Shown: piece by piece, positions 1 through 10,934 of the stretch
How the letters are laid out: every line of letters starts with the position of its first letter
Numbering within the stretch: the first letter of the stretch is position 1
Assembly: GCA_021234155.1 (NCBI GenBank)
Contig: JAJEKV010000009.1
Coordinates: 7,181,546 to 7,245,545, forward strand
Length of the DNA stretch: 64,000 nucleotides
From: Isoetes taiwanensis
Taxonomy: Eukaryota > Streptophyta > Lycopodiopsida > Isoetales > Isoetaceae
Direction: 5' to 3'
Notes under the pieces: model-generated
Told to the model about the DNA's origin: nothing
Seen by the model: the letters and a program-made list of their open reading frames with translations, nothing else
Databases searched by the model: none
Program-made: the position numbers and the translations under genes

Positions 1-372
1 AAGTTTTTGACAAATGTGCCGATTAATATGTTTTCTATTTTTAATTTTCAATATCCGTGGTAGAGAGAATGACAAGACAGATCACACAAAGCGAAACCCT
101 TCATAGGGTTTTAAAGCGCGTGTGGAGATTTCGCTTGGTGTGATACAATGTAGTTAGAATAGTTATTAATGTGTTCCAGCGGACAGTACCATTAATGTGT
201 TCTAGCGGACAACCGACAGAATCCGCTCGACACGTGCGACAGCAGCCGACTGTGTTTAATATGTTCAAGCACTAATATGTATAAATTGAGGTCCTTGCAT
301 TGTGCTCCTTCCGCCGGTTAGAGTCTTTGCTGCTCACTTCTATAATCTTAACGTCCCTCCCATTTGTCATCT
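1..372 (+). promoter_or_regulatory. Upstream region with TATA-like box
   Basis: No ORF is convincing here. A TATA-like TATAAATT lies at 280-287, about 85 bases before the ATG of the coiled-coil ORF that follows. Two near-identical 21-bp direct repeats (ATTAATGTGTTC-AGCGGACA type) lie at 165-185 and 191-211. A promoter role is inferred from position only. Confidence 0.3.
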
Positions 373-843
373 ATGGCCTCCACATCCTCAACCGCTGATA
401 AGGGAAAATGCCAGAGGATAGAACTCCCTTCTGACATAGTGTTGGGTGTTCTAATGAAGAGGTTGAAGGAGCAAGATGATCTTCTAAAGGAAAACGCCGT
501 TACAATTCAACAGAAAGAAGAAGAGAATGAATTCAACCTTCTCATGCTTCGTAGCCAGGAGAGGCAAATCAGGCGGTTGAATAGAAGGCTGGACAGGAGG
601 GGATGCCCCAACAACTGCACTGAGGTGGTTATGACGGCAACGAGGTTGCTAATTTAGGCAGAAGAACACGTTGTGCTATTGGGACAGGAGCGGGACATGT
701 ACAAAGAAATGGCGGACAGATTGGAGGAACGTTTGGATAGGGTGATTGCTCACTTGAGGAGAAGAGATGAAGATGAAGACGAGGACGGAGCTGATGATGA
801 TGATGAAGCTAATGAAGAAGAGCTCGCACTGGAGCAACAATGA
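373..843 (+). pseudogene. Acidic coiled-coil ORF with in-frame stop
   Basis: From the ATG at 373 the frame runs 94 codons to a TAG at 655-657, then continues open in the same frame to a TGA at 841-843. The part after the TAG looks equally coding: it goes on with the charged heptad-like pattern and ends in a very acidic tail rich in Asp and Glu. The simplest reading is one ORF of about 156 codons broken by a nonsense mutation. The protein is hydrophilic, rich in Glu, Lys, Arg and Leu, and probably coiled coil, with no enzymatic motif. I do not recognise the family. It converges on the transposon-like ORF at 1075-1690, so the two may be genes of one mobile element. The stretch 844-925 holds only a T-rich 3' end. 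Confidence 0.5.
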
Positions 844-925
844 GTCGTTGCATTTTGTTTTTCAATGTAACATTTTTCACAACTTTAATCAAAAGTAACC
901 TTTTTTTATTATTATCTTGTAAAGC

Positions 926-1063
926 TTCACACGACGCGAAGCCACATAAATGCAAGTAATAGCGAACTCCACTGTTCGCGCCGTATGATACAAATAAGAT
1001 CACACGACGCGAAGCTACAGTTGTGCAAACAAGGTTGGAGGCAAGTACTTCGCGTCGTGTGAA
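926..1063. repeat. Repeated 16-mer, two direct and one inverted copy
   Basis: TTCACACGACGCGAAG occurs at 926-941, again (15 of 16 bases) at 1000-1014, and inverted at 1048-1063. The outer copies could form a hairpin of about 138 bases. It sits exactly between two convergent ORFs. It could be a small inverted-repeat element, a shared 3'-end signal, or sites bound by a transposase. Confidence 0.6.
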
Positions 1064-1074
1064 CATGCTACACA

Positions 1075-1690
1075 TTACAAGTATACTTTACCGATTCTTT
1101 GTCTCTTAGATCTCCACTGTTGCGATGCTAGTGGGGCCCTAGAATTTTGCCAAGCAACTTTCCGTTTTCTCTTCAGCATTATGCCAATGGTGTTTACGAC
1201 TTCTGGGTTGCTCCTTAAAGCGATCTTCTTGTCGTATTTAGCCATCGCCCTTCTATAAAACCACTCTGTCATCTGTCTTAGATGGTTAGTTCCCACATTT
1301 CCACCCCCTCTTTGAGTGTTACGATGAAAGGCTATTTTAGCTTGTTTATGCGACTTCTCCATGCCTTGTGCACTCCACATTGCTAGGCTTCCATACTTCC
1401 TAAAAAACCAAGGTGCATGAGCCCAAAAGATGTGCAAGTAGTGCATGACTTCACTCTCTCCCCATGCGTCTATAAAAGCTCTAATAAATTTGTTATTCGC
1501 TTGCACGAACATTTCTGCATCTTCTCTTGTGAGGTCCATTCTCTGAATGTATGGGAACAATTCAGACAATGCATCCCATGCTTTTTTTTCCTCAATGCCG
1601 AACGAACGCCATCTGTGCGGTCCTGCTCCGCATCAACCAGCAATTTTCCAAATTCATAGACCTTTTTCTCCCATGTGGTTTCCGTTCAGA
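1075..1690 (-). pseudogene. Frameshifted transposon-like ORF (C-terminal part)
   Basis: The minus strand reads openly from about 1690 to 1570 in one frame (ending near an AEQDRTDGVRS stretch). After a shift near the A-run at 1588-1595 it continues in a second frame to a TAA at 1075-1077. The second part is about 164 residues and contains a HAPWFFRKYGSLAMWSAQG stretch followed by EKSHKQAK. That resembles the C-terminal region of repetitive proteins encoded by plant and invertebrate transposons, recalled from memory only. No start codon or upstream domain was found, because LINE sequence abuts at about 1700. The frameshift and missing N-terminus mark it as a relic. The transposon assignment is an inference. 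Confidence 0.45.
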
Positions 1691-1699
1691 GCCTCTCTA

Positions 1700-4250
1700 T
1701 GATTCTTTATGAAGCCACTACAAAGCAAGTCGAATATGGTGACACAAAAAAAGGCAGTGCTCAATTGTCTCATTCCTCTGCATGCAAAGAGGGCAGATCA
1801 CAGAGACTTCTGGACAAAATCTATGAACAGTAGTATTTACCCGCACATATCTATAAATGATCTGCCACCATAAGATAGCTAGCTTAGGATGGAGCAATTT
1901 ATCCCATACCCATCGCCAGACTGCTTTCCGATGAGGCTCATGGATAACTAAAGGCCACTTTGGCGATGGAGGCAACACTTCAGGGTGAAGCAGGACCATA
2001 TACATCGAGTGCACCAGGTGCTCCTCCTTGACACTACCATGAACCACCCAGAGCTGGGCAGCTACATCTTGTAAATGTGGAGGAAGAGTAGCAGCTACTT
2101 TTCTCGAAATGCCATGGTCCCAACGAAGGCGAGGGATATTGTATAAGAGGTTAGGACAATCTACCAAGCTATTTGCAAGTAGAGTGGTAGGTGGTCCAAG
2201 TCCACCTCCTCATCCCTAGTATATGTTTCCACTCGAAAATGCGTGACAACATGCATATCCTGTTCTGCGACCAATACATAGACTACCACACTAGATCCAC
2301 CCCCTTGCTTCTCCTGCCTGAGGTGCGTTTTGGAGAGGATGGCCACTGTGCTAGTCCATTGCAAATTACCAGATCAAAGATAGTGCACAGTAGCACCAGC
2401 CTACCATATCGTATGGCCTGATTGTCATCTGATACCAGAAGCCAAGCTCCCTCTGAGGGTGCAGTTGGAATACACCGTCAGCCATGAGATCAAATCTCAT
2501 GGGTTGTTCCGTGCTTGTGCGCATATTGAAGTCGTCAACAAGCATTACTCTACCAACTGCCTGTGTTGCTGGATGTCATCATATAGATTGACATAAAGGG
2601 TCCAGTCTATCCACATCCGCATGGGTGTTGTAGAAGTTCCTCTCGGCATGTGGGAAGTAGCAGGCCACCACAAAGAGAAGGCTATCACTGCAGTGCCGCA
2701 TGCACACCCCACAGCTACCAGTTGTATATGTCTGTCTTGCACAGGGAGACTGACTGTGCCAAGGCTGCCTGGTAGTAGCAAGTGACCCCTCTGTGTCCCC
2801 TCTTTTGAGTGCACTCATTGAAGACAGAGTAGTGCTGGTATCCTGACAAGTCATGTAACCTGTGTCCTGCATGCTCCCACATTTCCATGAGGAAGATGAG
2901 GTCCACATCTGCAACAACTGAGTTGAGACTATCTCCCTTTTTCCATGGGAAGCCCCGACAATTTCAGAAGACCATGCAGAGGCACAATCCCTATTTGCTG
3001 TTAGAAGCTGCGTCTGCTGATTCAGTGGAGACTGCACAAGGAGGGGCGGTAGAGGTGGATGCATCATGCAATATGCAGGTAGTAGCCGGTGCGGGGGCGG
3101 TGGAAGTGGAGGCTGCATGTGGCGTGCAGGTAGTGGCAAGTGAGGCAACAGGGGCAGGGTGTGCGCTTGCGGTGAGTGCAGCAGCGGCATGGGCTGGACC
3201 GGCTGGGGCTTTAGCAGCAGAGCCTGAGGGCTTGCAACACTTGTGGCAAAATTTGGTCGCTGAAGGATTTGCATCTTGCCTCAAACCAGTCTTCCTCCCT
3301 GTTTTTAGATGCCCTTGACCTTCTCTAGCTCGTGCCTGCAGTCTTCTTATTGTGCAGGAGTCAGATCTCGGTCTACTTACAGGGAGGTCCCCTGCAGCTG
3401 CCTTCCCTGACACAGAATGGCTTCTTACTCTTATGCATTCCCAACTGTGAATATGACAATTCGGGGGCAGTTATGATGCTGGGCTCCATGGCGACTTGCT
3501 CTGACAATGTATATGGGCATATGGAACGTCATCCGAGCAAGGATCTGCATCTGAAGCCGATGAATTAGATTCTTTCCTGCCTCCTCTGCCAGTCCGCGCA
3601 CCACTAAATTGTGGCTCCTTCGTCTCTGCTCTTGGAGCTCTCTACTGGTCAGATCGGCAGGTGCTGCTTGCATGGCATTGATTGTGGCCTGCACTGGGGC
3701 AATGGTGGTGTTGGGCAACTTGATGATGCAGCTGTGAATGGCCTTAACTCATGTCGTATAGGCCGCTATGCATGTGGGATTGCCTTGGCCAGTGCGCTAG
3801 CGTCTTCTTTCTGGAGTCGGGAGCTCAACTCCTATTGGACTCACTCTTGTCTTGCCAGTTCATGCATACACCGTTATAGTTGTCCATGAGCTTCTGCATA
3901 CAGGCCCTTACCTTGCTGGGCGATGGCTTGCCTGCAGCTCCTGCAATTCGCGATCTCTAGTAGCGGAGTTGTGCTCGAGGTTCTACAAGCGGGTGTCTAG
4001 ACCAGGGTTCATCTCTGGTGAGGGCTTCTGTGTCTCAACCCTGCTTTGGAGAGCTCTCAACTGTGTCTGGCTTTCTTGAAAGGCAGCCTGGATGGCTTGC
4101 ATCATGATGACAACCTCCTCAACTTTTGATTGAAGGCGGGAGATGGTTGCCATTGTCTCCTATTCCGCATGCTGCCTGTCCTGTGTCATGGCTTCCATGG
4201 TGGTGAAGAGAAAGTCCACATGATGGTCTACGACATAACAAGTTCTCACA
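1700..4250 (-). mobile_element. Internally deleted LINE (non-LTR retrotransposon) relic
   Basis: The pieces lie in LINE order on the minus strand. Positions 4250-3900 encode a coiled coil. At 3620-3580 there is a RRRSHNLVVRGLAEE stretch typical of LINE ORF1, followed by an Ala/Pro-rich basic segment. At 2906-2450 lie apurinic-type endonuclease remnants: MDLIFLMEMWEHAGH, a CYFPHAERNFYNTHADVD stretch, and DDFNMRTS, where the usual GDFN motif has lost its Gly. At 1935-1730 is the reverse-transcriptase-associated zinc finger (WDKLLHPKLAILWW, then CPLCMQRNETIEHCLFLC). The whole reverse transcriptase core is missing between about 2450 and 2170. There are many stops and frameshifts. It is a dead copy of a family also represented at 14880-15045. 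Confidence 0.75.
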
Positions 4251-5364
4251 GAGCATTACTTGTAGCACATGTTGTGTGTAACAAATAATAATAACATTTG
4301 GCTATGATTTGTACATGTATTTCTATGCAAATATATTATTTGTTGCTAACTTCATCTAACATGCTTAAAGATAGGAGGGCTATCTTAAGGTGATATTGTA
4401 TGCCGTTTGATCCATTTTTCATTAGCTTTAAGAGTGTGAAGGGTTGTTTGAGATCTCTATAGTCAATATATCCTCTATCAGCAATCATTTACTAGATATT
4501 AACTATACCACCATAAACCACCACATCATTGAAATTCGTAACTGTTAAAATTCATTTTGGATAATTTTTTGGGCTTATAATTTCTGGTAAACCACTCTGC
4601 CAAAATGACTAAAATTACAACCCCCTAGTTTATGTCTGCTAGCTACTTGGATGCCGAGGCTTCCCATGGAAAACTAGTAACAGCAACACCACTCGAGGCT
4701 AACGACCCTTGTGTTGCCACGCTTCCAGTTTCCCAAAAGAAACCCCGTCTACTTAGGCAATTATCTAGCAGATATTCGTATATATATCTATTAGTTGTAA
4801 GGAATGAGTTGCATCCGAACCCATATTCTAAAACAAATATTTTCCTTGCTAGAGAATCTAAATATTAGCGCATGCATTCGAGATATTAACAAAAGCTACT
4901 TTATTTGTTTAAATTGTTTACAAGTTGCATTTAGCTAGAGAGTTTATTAACAAAAGTTACCTTATTTGTTTAAAGTCCAACGTTGCAATTAGCTGGAGAT
5001 TTTGAAGCTTCTTTCCCATGAGTATGTCTTACAAACAATCATTGTCAAAGACAGAATCTTCAAATAACAACTTTGCCAAATAATAAGGACAATGTTCAAC
5101 TTTGAAAATAAAGTCTATTTTAAAATATTATCCTAGATTTGTGCTATCATCATTTTACCTCACTACATTACTCAACTTCCATTATGTCTCCCAGTTTCAT
5201 AGAACATCCCAATTTCATTTTGCAGTCATGCCTCTCTCATTACCATCTCCGCCTCGGTCCATGTTAGGGACCATTTGCCTGTCTCATTCCCAATTATGAA
5301 ACTACATGCTAAATAAAATCGAAATCTTAGTTCTATACTTACATTGCTGCTTGGTTAAATAACA
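4251..5364. other. No gene seen
   Basis: AT-rich sequence with only short, unconvincing ORFs. I see no domain, repeat pair or RNA gene that I can support. Confidence 0.5.
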
Positions 5365-5373
5365 CATTTGGAA

Positions 5374-5640
5374 GCGTGAAAATATCTTTACCCTGGTTTT
5401 GGTGATTCCATCGCGGTGACTACTCTCCCGCAGAACTACTAATCCTCCGGAAATGGGATCCATTCCGGAGGCCCCGTTATTCGTACCTGACAGCATCACG
5501 TGTACCTTCTGATGGGTCCCAACCATCCGCCTGCAGGGTCATCCTGGTCGTCCACTTTATACCTTTCGGCGGAATCACATCCGCAAAATACCGCCGGACG
5601 AAATCATTGGCCTTTTATTCCACGCGACGGAATCACCATC
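5374..5640 (+). repeat. Left TIR of the Mutator-like element
   Basis: This arm pairs with 7612-7866. Identity is high through the stretch from GTGACTACTCTCCCGCAG to CACATCCGCAAAATACCGCC and falls off after the TTATTCCACGCGAC string near 5610-5625. Confidence 0.85.
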
Positions 5641-7425
5641 CAGAATATCCCAGTAAAAATTCAAATTTTTGATGTCATGTTCTTCTGGGGGTTTTTCAGC
5701 TAGTGGGGGCTATATGGGCTTGCTCCGGCAATAGATGGCGATTGAACAGGCTGGGGTTGAGGAGATCTTCCTTCTTTTCTTGTTCTAGTTTTATTTTCTT
5801 CTACAGATCCGGCAGTAAGACTATGGCGGAAAACAAGGGGCGTTCTTCCTTTTCTTTTTTGATGTTGTTGCCTATGCTGTTGGATTTAGGCTCAGAAATA
5901 TCCATTGGGTTTGGACGATTTTTTATGAAGACCTAAGCATCTATTTCGTGCTTCATTTTTGAAGCTTTCAGCTATGGCGGTAGTACTCAATGAAGACCTA
6001 AGCCGCTATTTTATGGGGATAGATTGGGGTTCTCCGAAATGTATTTCAAGTTTTTTCCCTTAAAACAGGGTTCAAGATATTTCTCTTAGAGCTGGCGCCT
6101 ATAAGCCTAAGTATGCAACTTTAAGCCTAGATATGCTTCCCGCTCCAAAGTCTGCCTATAAATTTTTCATTTCCACCCTGTTTCAAAAGCATCCTCGTGT
6201 TTTTTCTGCCTCCGAAGTATGCGGTGCATAACTTGTATGCTTTCCATTCTTTGTATATCCTTCAGCAACAAGCGTTGCATAGGCATGGTGCCTTCCAGAC
6301 AAGAAGTGCATTCGTGATGAAACCGTTGCCATGGCAGAGACATGTTGATCTTCTTTTTATATTTCTCTGCGTTGAAGGATTGCTTACTGAAAACTGATGG
6401 CATCAGCTATAAATCCGTTCTAAAAAATCGTCAGAACCCATCCTTGGTTTCTGCAACCAGCCATTACGGGCTTCAATTTTTTCTAGCAACCCGGAACAAG
6501 GATGGACACTTACAAACAGAGGCTGATGATCATGGAATAAATTACTACTCCTATATTTTAGTGTAGCCAAAATAGGTTTAGCTAAACTACCTTCAAATTC
6601 GGGCTAGAAGTTTCTAACGCTTGGCTAAACTAAATGGTTTTTCTCCATCACAGTTTCTTGCGTTTGGCTATAGTAATTTAAAAGAATCCAAGCATTTTGG
6701 CAAAGACATTGAATTTATTATAAATACATAAATCAAGACAATGTTCAAAAACCTAAAAAAAAAAGGACTACATTGTTCCTTTTCCTCTAATGCTTCAACT
6801 TTGTACTTGGAACAAGAAAGAACGTGGAAAAAAAAAGGAAAAATATAAACCCTATTTGAAATTTCTTAAAGTTAGTACATACATTGGTGTTGAATTTCGA
6901 GCTAATCTATCCATTTTTCCAAGCCCACTCTATCTTAGGTTTAGCTAATCGATGTCCTGATGGATATATTTGAAGGTAAAGGTTTGGCTATTCAACCTAA
7001 AAACTCACTTAGGCGGCAAAAAAATTGGGCTAAAATTTTCTTTTTTTTTTGGCATTTTTTCCATTTACTTTAGCCGTTTTTCTTGGCAAAACTGCTATAA
7101 AATAGCCATTTGGCTAACCTTAGCCGTTATTTTATTCCATGCTGATGATCCTGTTCCTTGTTTCTTGTTCTTGCTTTAAAGCAGCCCATGGCATTGCCGA
7201 TATTGGCAAGGGGTTCAAATCCCCATCCATAAAAATTCTGGGCAGTGTAGAGAATAATAATGGACAGGCACGAAAAAAATGGAGTAGGCTCAGATTTATA
7301 TTTTCTTCCAATTCAATCCACCCTGCTTGCTTTTGCAAGCAAATGTAAGTTATACCTTAAGAATTCATCGCTCATCTGCAGAAATTGAAATTGAAAATGG
7401 CAAACATTGGGCTTTTGCAAGTACC

Positions 7426-7640
7426 TAGTGATTCCGCCCGGTAGAATATGCCATCGAATATTCCACGGGGAGAGAATATTATGGTATGTGATTCCACCGG
7501 GCGGGATCAATTCTGAATGGTGATTCCATCTGGTGGAATCTATCACGGGTGACTCCACGAGGGTGAATACTACAATAAGTGATTCCATCTGGCAGTATCA
7601 ATTCAGTGTGATTTCGTCGCGTGGAATAACAGAGCGGTGA
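7426..7640. repeat. Array of ~21-nt imperfect palindromes beside the right TIR
   Basis: About eight or nine copies of a motif close to GTGATTCCNNCNGGNGGAAT follow one another every 25-35 bases. Each is an imperfect palindrome (GATTCC ... GGAATN). The same motif recurs two to four times in the left arm. The regular spacing suggests binding sites for a transposase, which is an inference. Confidence 0.7.
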
Positions 7641-7866
7641 TTCAATCCGGCGGTATTTTGCGGATGTGATTCTGCCGGAAGGTATAAAACGGACGGCTAG
7701 AATGGACCCTGACGGATGGCTGGGATCCATCGGAAGGTACACCTGACGCTGTCAGGTACGGATAACGGCCTCCGGAACGGATCCCGTTTCTGGAGGGTTA
7801 GTGATTCTGCGGGAGAGTAGTCACCGCGACGGAATTACCAAAACTAGGATAAAGCTATTTTCACTC
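7612..7866 (-). repeat. Right TIR of the Mutator-like element
   Basis: Reverse-complement partner of 5374-5640. It ends in ...TATTTTCACTC immediately before the 9-bp duplicate CATTTGGAA. Confidence 0.85.
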
Positions 7867-7875
7867 CATTTGGAA

Positions 7876-9690
7876 AGAGCACATCGAGATAGAATATTTT
7901 CTTGTCAAATTCAAGATTCGACTATAATCCTCCTGTTAATTCCTATAACCTCAGGATGCTAATTAACTCTGAATCTCTTTAAAATCTTCTAAATAGGCCG
8001 ATTGGCCTCCCCTATTCTATTCTATTCTAAATTCAGAAATCCTTTCTCTTTTTTTGATTTAGCTGTATGAGAAACTGGGTCATTGCTTACAGTTACCAAA
8101 GAGATAGAACCATGATCTGGTATCGTTATGATTGTGCTGCTCTTTCTAGAATCTAGCAAACATGGTTAAATAAAACAACTAGAAACCCTGGAATTGAATT
8201 TTCCGACACAAGTTCACCACACAAAGGAGCTCAAACTTGCGAACATTGCAAAGAGGATTTCTGATTCTTCTCAATTCTAAGAATCTGTTAACGAACTGGA
8301 AAACTTCTCTGGGATATTCAGCATATCCAGGAATTCAGGAACAAAGCTCAAACATGATCTAGATTTCTAATTTGCATTTGAACTTGGCAGGAAACAAGCT
8401 TTACTCTAGTATCTCCCTCCCGGAGCGTTGTATATATCGAAAACCTTCATGTTTAAGCCAAGGGCATATCCATGTCTATCCGGGTCTTTGATATATTATA
8501 GCCACACCAAAAAAAAAAAAAAAAAAAAAAAACACAGTATTTTGTTGGGCTTAGCGGATTTTTTGCCATTTAAAACTGGTTATAACATGCCCATGTCCGA
8601 CATTTATAGCGATGGTCTCCCTCCCTCGCTTTGAATTTAGAAATTCATTTATATTTCATAGACCTTTTGGAAAAGGAATGACCTTTAGATTAATTTAGGT
8701 TGCCTTTAGCTTAAATGGGTCAGATCTTTCTAAATTAGATTGAGCCAGTCCTACCAGTTGTTCCTTTCTAAATCTTTAGACGGCTACTTCGGTTCCTTTT
8801 TTATTATGTTTCCACTTACTGTAGCGACCAAATAGTAACAACTGTTTCATTAATTTTATGTGGTTTGTTATATTTCCAAAGTTAGTTAATTAATATTTTT
8901 AAGGTCCCATACATTATAGACTAACTAGTGTTTTAACTTCATTCTTAAGGGCTTTACATCTGTGTTCACCTCTGCAAGTCGTCTGAGCCACACCCTCGAG
9001 CTTGTGTCGTAACAGAGAACGTAGCTTTGGACCTTAGGGAAAGACCAAAATAATGATGGAATGAGCAATTTTGGCAAATGTGATGATGGAGTATGCATCT
9101 TGTCTAGGTAAAAGAAGTTCGTCAAATTTTGGGCTTTTCAAATGGCAATAGTCTAGGAAATGAGTGAGGATAAGATATGAACAATGGTTTTTTGATGGAA
9201 TGGAGCTAAGATAACCTTGGAATAGGGTAAATCAAGCCTTTTGTATCAGAATAACAGTAAAGAAGAAGAAGAAGAAGATATTTTAACGTCACGCCACAAG
9301 GCAGCGTCCTATCGGACATGTGACACTTTACAACACACCCAGATGGGTCCTGCCCCCACCACTTTATATTGCTGAAGTGGGTCCTTCCCCCACCAACTTT
9401 ACATTGCATGGCCACTTTTACAACGAGGCGTTGAACCCGTGACCTTGGGTAAAGGGAAAATTCACACTACAATTTAGAAATAGGAGGAAATACAATAGTG
9501 CCAGTATGTACCTAGTAGGCTGGGCTATAAAAAGACAACTCAAATAAACATGCAAAAGAGAAATGAACCCCAATATCACCAGGGCACCACATGTCTAGAT
9601 AACATGCTGTCATTTTAAATATTCCAAGACAATCTTATTTGAGCATGTAGTTTACACACAATTCTGATTTTAATATTTGCCATTGTGTAT
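7876..9690. other. Intergenic, AT-rich, with an A-run and a possible SINE
   Basis: No gene seen. A run of 24 A lies at 8509-8532 and may be the tail of an old plus-strand retroinsertion, but no flanking duplication was found. At about 9255-9450 the minus strand carries a GGTTCAACGCC box and ends in a (TTC)n tract, which is weakly reminiscent of a tRNA-derived SINE. No A box was found. Confidence 0.3.
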
Positions 9691-9696
9691 ATGAGA

Positions 9697-9702
9697 CACG
9701 TG
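9697..9702. promoter_or_regulatory. G-box CACGTG upstream of the F-box/kelch gene
   Basis: CACGTG in the context GACACGTGAC, about 145 bp before the likely 5'-UTR splice donor of the F-box gene. G-boxes bind bZIP and bHLH factors in plants. Function here is inferred from position only. Confidence 0.3.
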
Positions 9703-9814
9703 ACACTCCTTTCCGGCCGGCTCTTCTTCCAGTGCTAGATCCGCTAGAAATCTCGCCGGATTTCGACGTCTTGGCAATTTCTGATTTCAGATTGCCAGGA
9801 TTTAACTGCTAGAG

Positions 9815-9984
9815 CATCATACAAGAAGGAATTGGGATTTCCAGTAAGTGTATAAACTTGCCTTACGATTAGTGCTGATAAATAGGTTAAGGACAGGATC
9901 ATCATACAAGAAGGAATTGGGATTTCCAGTAAGTGTATAAACTCGCCTTACGATTAGTGCTGATAAATAGGTTAAGGACAGGAT
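9815..9984 (+). repeat. 85-bp tandem duplication carrying a splice donor
   Basis: Positions 9815-9899 and 9900-9984 are identical except for one base (ACTTG versus ACTCG). Each copy contains GATTTCCA|GTAAGTG, a good donor site, at 9844 and 9929. The likely acceptor is TTTCAG at 10914-10919 just before the F-box coding start. The duplication therefore gives the presumed 5'-UTR intron two equivalent donors. Confidence 0.85.
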
Positions 9985-10934
9985 TTTTTTTTTTTTGGGG
10001 GGTCCATCCCAACTGGAGTGGGAGGTTGTATTTGTTTGCGAAGCCTCAAAGTTTTCTAGTTTCGACACCCATAGTTCAAGCTATTCTTTTATCTAAAATG
10101 TCTGCTACTACGTTTTCTGTGATAATAGGCCTCTATTCTTCCCTTGTCCTAATGTACAAAAATGAGTTTACTATAAATGCCACTTTATAGGGAACCTTTG
10201 AATGCAAGGCAGATGCCGTAGATTCTCTCCCAACTAGTTTAGAGCCATCCTCTATCTTACGTTATCCTCATTCTTAAGCCCGGATGAAAATTCCATAGGG
10301 TAAAGCAATACTTTTTTTGAGACAAGTTTTCAGACTACATTTTTTGATGTTTTTTGTACTGAAAGCTAGTTATAACCCAAAGAAAGAGGTCCTGTTCCTT
10401 TACTGTTCTATGGGGCTTGAAAGGCTTTCAAGTGAATAAAATTGAATTGTCTCTATCATTTCGTTGAATTAGGGTGACGAATTGCAGTGGTGGCTACTTT
10501 ATATCTGACTACATACGTGCTTGGATATTGAGAAGGCATGTTTTGATCCTGTACCTATTCTTTCTGAATGGGAGGGCATTGAAACATGTTACAACAGTAA
10601 CAATTAGCATCCATTGAGAAGTGATATTCAAGCGTGAACTGCTGGAAGCACCTGTTTGTATGCTAGGAGTGTCCTTAGGCTAGTTCTTGACATGTGCTAA
10701 GCTCTTCTATGTCTATTGTTATACCATTACCTGGCCAATAAATTAAATTCGCTTTTCTGGATGTGGTGATGTTTCTGTTCTATCCTACAATCCATTTGGT
10801 GTCTCACTCTGGACGACAAGGAGAATTTTAAATTAAATAAGAAGTTAACTTGTGTATTCTGCATGCTCATTTATTGGATAAGATGATTTGTTGACGTTTA
10901 TTCATTGATATCATTTCAGAATATCCCCGGGCTA

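Larger units (their letters stand above)
5374..7866. mobile_element. Non-autonomous Mutator-like element, 2,493 bp
   Basis: A perfect 9-bp direct repeat CATTTGGAA flanks the element at 5365-5373 and 7867-7875. Inside it, 5374-5640 matches the reverse complement of 7612-7866 almost throughout. The termini start G(C/A)GTGAAAATA on both sides and both arms include the string CGGTGACTACTCTCCCGCAG. A 9-bp target duplication with TIRs of roughly 260 bp is the hallmark of Mutator-like (MULE) elements. The interior (about 5650-7420) contains no transposase. Its ORFs are under 100 codons and unrecognised, so the copy would have to be moved by a partner elsewhere. The interior may be captured host DNA, but I cannot name a source. 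Confidence 0.88.

Noticed and set aside
8509-8532. A24 run as a retroposon tail
   Set aside because: No polyadenylation signal, coding remnant or target duplication could be tied to it.
9245-9450. Possible SINE with a GGTTCAA box and (TTC)n end
   Set aside because: No A box at the right spacing and no flanking duplication, so it is kept only as a remark in the intergenic entry.
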